Positions 1-5,212 of a stretch of DNA of 5,212 nt are shown here, piece by piece. Within the stretch, counting starts at the first letter, position 1; each line of letters begins with the position of its first letter. Origin of the DNA: Nocardioidaceae bacterium (GTDB lineage: Bacteria; Actinomycetota; Actinomycetes; Propionibacteriales; Nocardioidaceae); NCBI GenBank assembly GCA_013813125.1, contig JACCSH010000184.1, positions 1 through 5,212 on the forward strand, read 5' to 3'. The notes under the pieces are model-generated. The model did not search any database. It had not been told where the DNA came from and worked only from the letters and a program-made list of their open reading frames with translations. A program made the position numbers and the translations under genes.

Positions 1-129
1 CGACGCACAGACGATTACGGATGGTCGAGACGTTCGACGTACGTGCGCTACTGATCGCCGCCGCGTCGCCATGGCGTCAGGGTAGTGTGCGAGAAAGGTA
101 GGCGACCGGCAATGTGCCAGACATGCGGC

Positions 130-136
130 AAGGGGA
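130..136 (+). promoter_or_regulatory. Ribosome binding site deciding the peptidase start
   Basis: The sequence AAGGGGA lies 4 nt before the GTG codon at 141, good Shine-Dalgarno spacing. The two earlier in-frame starts are worse: the ATG at 123 has no purine-rich site before it, and the GTG at 114 has only a weak AAAGG/GGTAGG stretch about 11 nt or more away. I therefore place the start at 141. Confidence 0.55.
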
Positions 137-140
137 ACAG

Positions 141-1472
141 GTGACCGAGCAGCCACCTCGGCGCCCGCTCAGACCGGCGCCCGTGCTCCCCCCACCGCAG
201 GTTCCAGGTGGTCGACCTGTCGCGCCAGGGTACGGAGATCCGTCGTCCGGCCGGCCGTTCGGTCGAGACCCGCAGGGATATGCGGCCCCTGGGCCGCACC
301 CTTACGAGCAGTATCACCGCGGCCTCTACCAGCGGTCGGAGCAGCGGAGTTATGCCCCGCCGCCGCCGCCGCATCCCGAGCAGCAGCAACCCGGCTACCC
401 GCCCCCCTTTCTCCCGCAGCCGTATCCCGCGCCGCATCTTTACCTCCAGGACCCCAACCAGATCCAGCCACCACCGGCGGCGCCGTACTGGCAGGGCAGC
501 CAGCAGCAATGGCTGCCGGGCCACCAGCAACCGCTTCCCGCGTGGGGACAAAGGGGGTACGCAACCCCGGCTGCACAACGCTCAGGCTCGCTAGCAAAGA
601 TCGTCCTCGGTCTGGTGGGTGGCGCCGCGGCTTTGCTGTTTGCGCTGATCATCGTGTCTGCTGCACTTGGTACGACGGACTCGACTCAGGCAGACGTCAT
701 CGACCACTCGCCGGCTGAACCGTCGGACGCCGACACGCCACCGCTCAACCCTGGCGATGCTCAGGCCGTCCTGACGGCGAACCCTCTGTACACACGAGGT
801 GGACTCGTCAACGGCAACTGCCCAGCAGAGGACCTCGGCGACGCCAGCAAGGATGAACAGACCCGCTTCTACTCGGCGCTCCTGGACTGCCTCGACCAGG
901 AATGGAGTGCGCCCGTCGAAGAGGCTGGATTTCGCCACACGGAGCCCGGTCTGGTTGTTTTCGACAGCCCGATCACCACTCCGTGTGGAAGCGCCAGCCC
1001 CGAGAAGGGACGGACTCTGGCCTTCTACTGCACGGCCGACGAGGTGCTCTACGCCGATGTCCCCCAAATGCGGAAGTTCTTCGGTGCCGTTGATGTCGCC
1101 TATGCCGTCGTGATAGGTCACGAGTTCGGGCATCACGTGCAGCGGGAGATCGGCATCCTCGATGCCTTCGAAGCCGAGGTGTACGACGACTACGAGCAAC
1201 GACTCGACCTGAGCCGTCGGGTGGAGCTCCAGGCAAGTTGCATGGGCGGGCTGTTTCTCGGCGCCATCGCCGATACCTTTCCGGTCGACGATGACCGGCT
1301 GATCCAGCTCGACCGAGCCGCCGCCTCCTTCGGCGACGAGCCCGGCGCTCCGGAAAACCAACGCGACCACGGGTCCAGCGGCTCCAACCGCACCTGGATC
1401 CTGGCAGCGTTCAACGACAACGACCTTGCGACGTGCAACACCTTCGTGGCGCCCGCCAGCGAAGTGGATTGA
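141..1472 (+). CDS. Membrane-anchored neutral zinc metallopeptidase (YpfJ-like)
   Basis: A 443-residue protein from GTG 141 (452 from the alternative GTG 114; positions below count from 141). Residues 1 to about 150 are low complexity, rich in Pro, Gln, Tyr and Gly, and include a run of five prolines. One membrane helix follows at about 154-176, then an outer domain. That domain carries HEFGH (His327, Glu328, His331), the zinc-binding and catalytic signature, and VELQASC with Glu362 as the likely third zinc ligand. Near the C-terminus an HG motif (His410) matches the conserved HG region of the putative neutral zinc metallopeptidase family (Pfam Zn_peptidase, YpfJ type). Six cysteines (227, 250, 282, 297, 367, 432) all lie outside the membrane and could form three disulfides. 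Family members usually read ELQADC; here the Asp is Ser. The substrate is unknown. The gene stands alone and converges on the multicopper oxidase gene. Confidence 0.88.
   Translation: MTEQPPRRPLRPAPVLPPPQVPGGRPVAPGYGDPSSGRPFGRDPQGYAAPGPHPYEQYHRGLYQRSEQRSYAPPPPPHPEQQQPGYPPPFLPQPYPAPHLYLQDPNQIQPPPAAPYWQGSQQQWLPGHQQPLPAWGQRGYATPAAQRSGSLAKIVLGLVGGAAALLFALIIVSAALGTTDSTQADVIDHSPAEPSDADTPPLNPGDAQAVLTANPLYTRGGLVNGNCPAEDLGDASKDEQTRFYSALLDCLDQEWSAPVEEAGFRHTEPGLVVFDSPITTPCGSASPEKGRTLAFYCTADEVLYADVPQMRKFFGAVDVAYAVVIGHEFGHHVQREIGILDAFEAEVYDDYEQRLDLSRRVELQASCMGGLFLGAIADTFPVDDDRLIQLDRAAASFGDEPGAPENQRDHGSSGSNRTWILAAFNDNDLATCNTFVAPASEVD
357..371 (+). repeat. (CCG)5 trinucleotide repeat encoding pentaproline
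   Basis: Five perfect CCG units lie in frame in the proline-rich N-terminal tail of the peptidase and encode five consecutive prolines. Gain or loss of a unit would alter tail length without shifting the frame. It is followed by His-Pro-Glu and a short Gln run. Confidence 0.7.
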
Positions 1473-1489
1473 CCTACGTACCGCGCTTT

Positions 1490-1506
1490 CGGCCGGCGCG
1501 CGGCCG
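1490..1506. terminator. GC-rich inverted repeat after the peptidase gene (possible weak terminator)
   Basis: CGGCCG and CGGCCG flank a GCGCG loop, giving a 6-bp perfect stem that starts 18 nt after the peptidase stop codon. The stem can gain two outer pairs, one of them a wobble. There is no T-tract on either side, so it is not a canonical intrinsic terminator. Its position between convergent genes is what suggests a role in ending transcription, in either direction. Confidence 0.25.
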
Positions 1507-1526
1507 GACTGCTTGCGTCGTACAAC

Positions 1527-1540
1527 CGTTCACATGAACG
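1527..1540. repeat. Inverted repeat CGTTCA-CA-TGAACG
   Basis: A perfect 6-bp dyad with a 2-nt centre lies in the convergent intergenic region, 55 nt past the peptidase stop and 65 nt past the multicopper oxidase stop. The two-base centre makes a protein-binding site more plausible than an RNA hairpin. No gene start is nearby, so a regulatory role is doubtful; it may be chance. Confidence 0.35.
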
Positions 1541-1604
1541 ACTCCACGACCCCCAACCGGCGTCTGGACCTCGGGAAAATCGTCTGGGGTGAGCAGCGAA
1601 CCGC

Positions 1605-3230
1605 CTACTCCGGTGTGTTGCCAGTGTCCTCGCCGATCAGGTACGGCGCGGTGACCCCTTCATACATAAGATGCGCGACCAGACCTTGTGCCGCGTGAGG
1701 CAGATGATGGCAGTGGTCCATCCAGATCCCGGGATTGTCCGCGACGAAGGCCAGGTCGTAGCTCTCCCCGTCAGCCACGTTCAGTGAGTCCACCCACCAA
1801 GGGCTACCGGTGGACTCCTCGCCGTTCCGGCTGAGAACCACCATGTGATGGCCATGCAAGTGCATGGGATGAACGTCGCCGCTGTTGTTCTCGATCTGCA
1901 TGCGCACGATGTCGCCTTCGCGTACGACGAACATCGGGACGTCGGGGAAGAGGTCTCCGTTGATCGACCACCACAATCCCGGCCGGCCGTTCACGAAACC
2001 GGGCCGTCTCCCCACGGAGTACTCGAAACTCCGGTCGGCAGAGGTCGGGTCGAAGCCCAAGGCCGCGGGTGACCCGTAGCTCAGCAGGTCGAGAGAAGTG
2101 TCCGGCTGGGGCGGATGAGGTACGTCGGCGCTCGTGCCACCCAACACCAGGGCGTTCGTGGCGCCGAGTTGGACGCGGACTCCCGAGCCGTCTTCGGGCA
2201 TCTCGATCTCGAGGTCCGAACGACCCCCCGCGGTGACGACGAGGGACTGGTCGATGACCTCAGTGGGCTTGTTCAGGTCCCACCCGTCGACCGCCAGCAA
2301 CCGGTACGCCGATCCCGTCCAAACGGTCATCGGTCCGTTGTCCGTGTTGATCACGCGAATCCGGACCCGGCTGCCAGGCTCCGCCGACACGGAGATGTCG
2401 CCCTCGAAGCCGTTCACGGTCCTGACGCCGTCGTAGATATGCACGAGCGCCAGTTGATCCAGCACCTTCTCGTCCTGGGATTTGGGCGCGATCACCAGCG
2501 GCCCCAGCATCCCTCCAGGAACCTGCTGATGAGACTTCTGGTGGGAGTGGTACCAGTAGGTACCTGGCTTGTCGGCGAGAAACCGGTAGACGTACTCATC
2601 GCCCACGGCAACGGCGTCTTGGGTCACACCTGCCACGCCGTCTTCGGCATTGGGAACGTCCACACCGTGCCAGTGCAGGGTGGTCCCCTCAGCCACCGAC
2701 TCGTTGCGAAGACGCACTTCGACCAACTGGCCCTGGACCGCCTCGATAGTCGGACCGGGCGACTGGCCGTTGAGCGTGTAGCCGTCGACCGTGCGGCCGG
2801 AGGCCAACTGAAAGGTCTCCTGACGTGCTTCCAGGGTCACGTGGACATCTGCGGGCTGTTGCTGGTCGAGGACCAAATCGGCAACGCTCGTGGCGTTCCC
2901 CTCGGCGTGTTGCCCGTGGGCCGGGTCGGGGGAGGCAGCCGCGGGTCCGCCGCCATAGTCCAGGTGCCCCATCTCCATCACCGAATACCGGTCCGGCAAC
3001 AGGCTGGAATACCACAGCCAGGCGAGCGGCGCCAGGATCGCAACCGTAGCCAATAGTGCAATCGCCAACGGCCTTCGACGACGGGTCGCCGACGCCGCTA
3101 ACGGCTTCGCTCCGCCTGGTGGCTCAGACGCTTCCCCGGGCGGCTCAGACGCTTCCCCGGGCGGCTCAGGAGCCCCGCCGGATTGCTCAGGCGCCCCGCC
3201 GGATTGCTCAGGCGTACTGTGCCTCTGCAT
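1605..3230 (-). CDS. Membrane-anchored multicopper oxidase (laccase/CueO-like)
   Basis: A 541-residue three-cupredoxin-domain oxidase that would couple oxidation of a substrate (Cu(I), a phenol or another donor) to reduction of O2 to water. ATG 3230 is chosen because AGGGAG precedes it by 4 nt; an in-frame upstream Met would add 12 residues. Residues 5-40 are a Pro/Gly/Glu heptapeptide repeat. Four arginines precede a membrane helix at about 55-76, so the enzyme domain should lie outside. A linker with MEMGH (85-89) and His105/His108 may bind metal. All four copper motifs are present: HWHG (His186, His188), WYHSH (His228, His230), HPMHLHGH (His454, His457, His459) and HCH (506-508) with His512. 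The type-1 axial position, ten residues after Cys507, is Leu517. The start overlaps the preceding small membrane-protein gene by 23 bp, implying translational coupling. Natural substrate is unknown; copper tolerance is one possibility. Confidence 0.93.
   Translation of the reverse strand: MQRHSTPEQSGGAPEQSGGAPEPPGEASEPPGEASEPPGGAKPLAASATRRRRPLAIALLATVAILAPLAWLWYSSLLPDRYSVMEMGHLDYGGGPAAASPDPAHGQHAEGNATSVADLVLDQQQPADVHVTLEARQETFQLASGRTVDGYTLNGQSPGPTIEAVQGQLVEVRLRNESVAEGTTLHWHGVDVPNAEDGVAGVTQDAVAVGDEYVYRFLADKPGTYWYHSHQKSHQQVPGGMLGPLVIAPKSQDEKVLDQLALVHIYDGVRTVNGFEGDISVSAEPGSRVRIRVINTDNGPMTVWTGSAYRLLAVDGWDLNKPTEVIDQSLVVTAGGRSDLEIEMPEDGSGVRVQLGATNALVLGGTSADVPHPPQPDTSLDLLSYGSPAALGFDPTSADRSFEYSVGRRPGFVNGRPGLWWSINGDLFPDVPMFVVREGDIVRMQIENNSGDVHPMHLHGHHMVVLSRNGEESTGSPWWVDSLNVADGESYDLAFVADNPGIWMDHCHHLPHAAQGLVAHLMYEGVTAPYLIGEDTGNTPE
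3121..3204. repeat. 21-bp tandem repeat array, four units
   Basis: Four consecutive 21-bp units begin at 3121, 3142, 3163 and 3184. The first two are identical; the third and fourth share a different second half (CCCCGCCGGAT), giving two subtypes. Degenerate copies extend a little on both sides. In the multicopper oxidase frame each unit encodes one heptapeptide of the SGGAPE(P/Q) or PGEASEP type, in the predicted cytoplasmic tail. Because 21 is a multiple of three, copy-number change would keep the frame. The array ends 3 bp short of the upstream gene's stop codon. Confidence 0.85.
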
Positions 3231-3660
3231 CCCGCTCCCTGGAGGCGCTCGCCCGGCTGCCTGCATGGAAGGCGACGGCGAACAGGATCAGGGCGTTCGC
3301 GCCGTGCAGTAGGCCCAGTAGCGAAACCTCGCGGCCGAACAGAGCGAGCCCTACCTGGATGACGACGATCAGCAACACCAGGCCGGCCCACTTCGACCCG
3401 CCGGGGACCTTGGCGAAGAACGACACGATCAGCAGGATCAGTGCGAGGAGGGGTATCACCATCATGCCGTTAATGCCATGGACTATGAATCCAACGACCT
3501 CGTCGAAGGTGATCTCATCCGACTCCTTCGTGGCTTTGTCCAAGATGCCACCCCCGTCGATCCACTTGCTCAGACCGAAGGAGGCGAATGCGATCGCCGC
3601 CGCCTGGACTACCACCTCCGCAGCAATGAGGAAGGCCAGGATTCGATACGCAGATTTCAA
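3208..3660 (-). CDS. Small four-helix membrane protein of unknown function
   Basis: A 150-residue protein from TTG 3660, which has GGGAGG 5 nt upstream. A GTG at 3723 would add 21 residues but has a purine run almost touching the start, and the added segment is basic and non-hydrophobic. Four membrane helices are visible at about 5-29, 56-82, 91-109 and 113-133. An acidic loop (about 38-54) and a charged C-terminal tail fit both ends in the cytoplasm and that loop outside. His61 (in VHG) opens helix 2 and His119 (in LHG) opens helix 4, both predicted near the outer face; His132 is at the inner end of helix 4. This could suit a heme b or copper site, which is inference. Size and topology resemble small uncharacterised families such as DUF6220, an unverified resemblance. 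It is followed, with a 23-bp overlap, by the multicopper oxidase gene, so the two are probably co-translated partners. Confidence 0.85.
   Translation of the reverse strand: MKSAYRILAFLIAAEVVVQAAAIAFASFGLSKWIDGGGILDKATKESDEITFDEVVGFIVHGINGMMVIPLLALILLIVSFFAKVPGGSKWAGLVLLIVVIQVGLALFGREVSLLGLLHGANALILFAVAFHAGSRASASRERDAEAQYA
3235..3240 (-). promoter_or_regulatory. Ribosome binding site of the multicopper oxidase gene
   Basis: On the - strand AGGGAG is followed by CGGG and then ATG at 3230. It lies inside the end of the upstream small membrane-protein gene, as expected for translationally coupled genes, and favours ATG 3230 over the in-frame ATG 36 nt upstream. Confidence 0.55.
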
Positions 3661-3665
3661 GGGAA

Positions 3666-3671
3666 CCTCCC
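3666..3671 (-). promoter_or_regulatory. Strong Shine-Dalgarno selecting a TTG start
   Basis: On the - strand GGGAGG sits 5 nt before TTG at 3660, the best ribosome binding site in the window. It decides the small membrane-protein start, shortening it by 21 residues from the longest open frame and placing the first membrane helix near the N-terminus. Confidence 0.65.
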
Positions 3672-3708
3672 GACGAGACGGACGCCGCTGACGATTCAGC
3701 GCGTGCGT

Positions 3709-3724
3709 GGTGATGCTCAGCACC
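3709..3724. promoter_or_regulatory. Dyad GGTGnTGnnCAnCACC, possible operator
   Basis: A 16-bp sequence with 12 symmetric positions is centred about 56 bp upstream of the TTG start of the membrane-protein/oxidase pair. Its site upstream of a two-gene unit suggests a repressor or activator site. I could not find a matching -35/-10 promoter, and it does not resemble the CsoR or CueR copper operators I know, so this is tentative. Confidence 0.3.
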
Positions 3725-3750
3725 CTTCACGTCAGAGCGTCCCACAAGTG

Positions 3751-3770
3751 TTGGCTGTTGAACAGCACAA
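3751..3770. repeat. Inverted repeat between the molybdenum gene and the membrane-protein gene
   Basis: GCTGTT and AACAGC flank a single base (3754-3766), and outer TTG/CAA arms can pair past a one-base bulge. It begins 12-31 nt after the stop codon of the molybdopterin oxidoreductase gene. As RNA the stem would be short (four pairs around a TTGAA loop) and no T-run follows, so termination is unlikely to be strong; a protein-binding site is equally possible. Confidence 0.35.
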
Positions 3771-3781
3771 ATCGCGCCTGA

Positions 3782-5212
3782 TCAGCTCACGGTGACGTCG
3801 GTGGTGTGCCAGCCAGTTGCACCATCGGGTTTCACACCGATCTCGTCACCGGTCTGGGTGTAGCCCGACGCGTCGGTCGCACGTACCTGGATTTGGTGGT
3901 CGCCGACAGTTGCCGACCACACATAGGCCCACTGCCGCCACGCGTCGGTCACTGAACCACTGCCCAGCTTGGCTTCTTGCCAGGCGCCGCCGTCGACACG
4001 CACCTCAACCTTGGCGATGCCCGTGTGTTGGGCCCAGGCGATGCCACCGACGGCGACGTCGCCGGCCTTCACCGTCGTACCCCCCATCGGCACGTCGATC
4101 CGCGACTGCGTTTTCACCGGTCCTTCCTCGGCCCATCCGTTGCCGGTCCAGAATGCTTCGATCTCTGAGAACCGCGTGACCTCTAGGTCGACAACCCATT
4201 TTGTGGCGGACACGTAGCCATACAGCCCCGGCACGACCATCCGCACCGGGAATCCATGCTCGGGGGTTAGTGGCTCACCGTTCATGGCGATGGCAAACAG
4301 AGCATTGCGGTCATCGGTCAGCGGACCCAGCGGCGTGCCGCACGTCCAGCCGTCCTCCGAGGTCGACAAGACGGCGTCAGCGTCGGCGGAAACCCCAGCT
4401 TCGGCGAGGACGTCGGCGATGCGAACCCCTGACCACCATGCGTTGGAGATGAGATCGCCGCCTACCTCGTTCGATACGCAGCACAGGGTCACCCACGCTT
4501 CAGTCGGCTGTCGCTCGGCAAGGTCCTGGTACGTCAAGGTCAGCTCGCGATCCACGCTGCCGTGTACCCGGAGCCGCCATTCGCTCGGCAAGATCTGTGG
4601 CACAGACAACGCGGTGTCGATGCGATAGAAGCGCTCTTGTGACGTCCGCCAAGGAGTGATCCCTGCCAAACCGACCTCTGCGCCCGCGGGTTTGGCGCCT
4701 CTAGTCACCGCAAGGTTGAGACCTCGTCGTGCTGTTTCCAGGGCCGCTCGACTTCGCGCGAGCACCCGCCCCGTCGCTCCCACCACGACGGCCCCTATGG
4801 CGAGGCCCCCGGCCAGCCGGAGAAAGTCTCGACGCGCGGCCGGCTCGGTTGCTCCTCCAAGCGATGGCTCAGCAGCCGGTCCCGAGACGACCGCCGCTCG
4901 CCCCTTCGGTGTGAGCAGGGCCAACGTGACCATCGCCAGGCCAACGCCAGCCACGGCAGGAACGAACGAGGCCACGGACGACGACGACAACTGCTTGTGT
5001 ACGGCGAGCAGCAGCACCACTCCCATCAACAGGAAGAGCGACTGCCCCAGCACCAGTGACCGCAGCGCCACGACACCGACGAGGGAGCTGACCAGGATGA
5101 GACCGACGAGAGTCAAGCCGATCAGCACCGGCTTGTCGTTCTGACCGAGAAGCTCGATCCCGAACTCGATCACCGGCCCTGGTGTCAGCTTGATGATCCA
5201 CTCAGACAGCGC
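3782..5212 (-). CDS. Membrane-embedded molybdopterin-dependent oxidoreductase (sulfite oxidase fold), 5' partial
   Basis: The C-terminal 476 residues of a molybdenum enzyme; the frame stays open to the right edge (13 codons before the GTG at 5173, encoding ALSEWIIKLTPGP), so the true start lies outside. Counting from the Val encoded at 5173: membrane helices at about 16-37, 41-58 and 67-87; a twin-arginine-like motif RRDFLRLAG at 114-122 leading into a fourth helix (to about 138); the molybdopterin domain at about 180-345; and a C-terminal Ig-like Mo-co dimerisation domain at about 365-463. By comparison with VTLQCAGN of sulfite oxidases, VTLCCVSN makes Cys232 the molybdenum ligand, with Cys231 beside it. 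HGFPVRMVVPGLYGY (306-320) is another family hallmark. The catalytic domain should lie outside the membrane. The substrate (sulfite, a sulfoxide or other) cannot be told. It is co-oriented with the membrane-protein/multicopper oxidase pair across 121 bp and may share its transcript. Confidence 0.92.
   Translation of the reverse strand, partial: ALSEWIIKLTPGPVIEFGIELLGQNDKPVLIGLTLVGLILVSSLVGVVALRSLVLGQSLFLLMGVVLLLAVHKQLSSSSVASFVPAVAGVGLAMVTLALLTPKGRAAVVSGPAAEPSLGGATEPAARRDFLRLAGGLAIGAVVVGATGRVLARSRAALETARRGLNLAVTRGAKPAGAEVGLAGITPWRTSQERFYRIDTALSVPQILPSEWRLRVHGSVDRELTLTYQDLAERQPTEAWVTLCCVSNEVGGDLISNAWWSGVRIADVLAEAGVSADADAVLSTSEDGWTCGTPLGPLTDDRNALFAIAMNGEPLTPEHGFPVRMVVPGLYGYVSATKWVVDLEVTRFSEIEAFWTGNGWAEEGPVKTQSRIDVPMGGTTVKAGDVAVGGIAWAQHTGIAKVEVRVDGGAWQEAKLGSGSVTDAWRQWAYVWSATVGDHQIQVRATDASGYTQTGDEIGVKPDGATGWHTTDVTVS

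Noticed and set aside
1..113. Possible gene fragments at the left edge: open + frames ending at 54, 85 and 102, and a - strand ATG at 72 open to the edge
   Set aside because: All are short, none has a ribosome binding site or recognisable residues, and several frames are open at once, so none can be preferred. A TAGTGT hexamer at 83-88 fits a -10 box but has no matching -35, so no promoter is called.
591..1370. 259-codon open frame on the - strand within the peptidase gene
   Set aside because: It is the shadow of a gene with an intact HEFGH motif; the translation shows no domain and no ribosome binding site was seen.
1561..1587. Direct repeat CGTCTGG at 1561 and 1581
   Set aside because: Two 7-bp copies 20 nt apart in a GC-rich gap are expected by chance; no mobile-element ends or target duplications accompany them.
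1534..1698. Possible 54-residue gene on the + strand starting at an ATG in the convergent gap
   Set aside because: No Shine-Dalgarno precedes the ATG, and the second half is antisense to the conserved end of the multicopper oxidase. The first part is hydrophilic with no recognised family.
2115..3056. 313-codon open frame on the + strand, antisense to the multicopper oxidase gene
   Set aside because: The product is low complexity, rich in His, Val, Arg and Gly, with no recognisable motif. The opposite strand carries all copper-site motifs. Long antisense frames are common in GC-rich coding DNA.
3208..3281. Frameshift between the small membrane-protein gene and the multicopper oxidase gene
   Set aside because: The overlap has its own stop codon (3208-3210), a separate ATG with a ribosome binding site, and both products look complete, so two overlapping genes explain it better than a broken fusion.

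Overview
This 5.2-kb, GC-rich window looks like chromosomal DNA from an actinobacterium (Actinomycetota). The evidence is the dense GC-biased codon use, GTG and TTG starts, a zinc peptidase with a long proline-rich cytoplasmic tail, and a membrane-embedded molybdopterin oxidoreductase of a type common in that phylum. Genus cannot be fixed from the sequence.

Layout. On the + strand, 141-1472 encodes a single-pass membrane protein with an extracytoplasmic neutral zinc metallopeptidase domain (YpfJ-like, HEFGH motif). It converges on a leftward block of three genes, across a 132-bp gap (1473-1604) that holds two short inverted repeats and no clear terminator. In transcription order on the - strand, that block is: (i) a molybdopterin-dependent, sulfite-oxidase-fold oxidoreductase (3782 to beyond the right edge, 5' end missing); (ii) a small four-helix membrane protein (3208-3660) that probably starts at TTG; (iii) a membrane-anchored multicopper oxidase (1605-3230) with all four copper-binding motifs. 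The last two overlap by 23 bp. A 121-bp gap (3661-3781) separates the molybdenum gene from the other two and contains two dyads that could be operators.

Function. The three leftward genes put a molybdenum active site and a copper active site on the outer face of the membrane, next to a small histidine-bearing membrane protein. Whether they share electrons or a substrate is inference; co-orientation and the 23-bp overlap are what the sequence shows. The most unusual structural points are a twin-arginine-like motif placed after at least three membrane helices in the molybdenum enzyme, a 21-bp tandem repeat array at the start of the multicopper oxidase gene, and outward-facing histidines in the small membrane protein. 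I see no mobile element, CRISPR array, RNA gene or clearly new defence system here.
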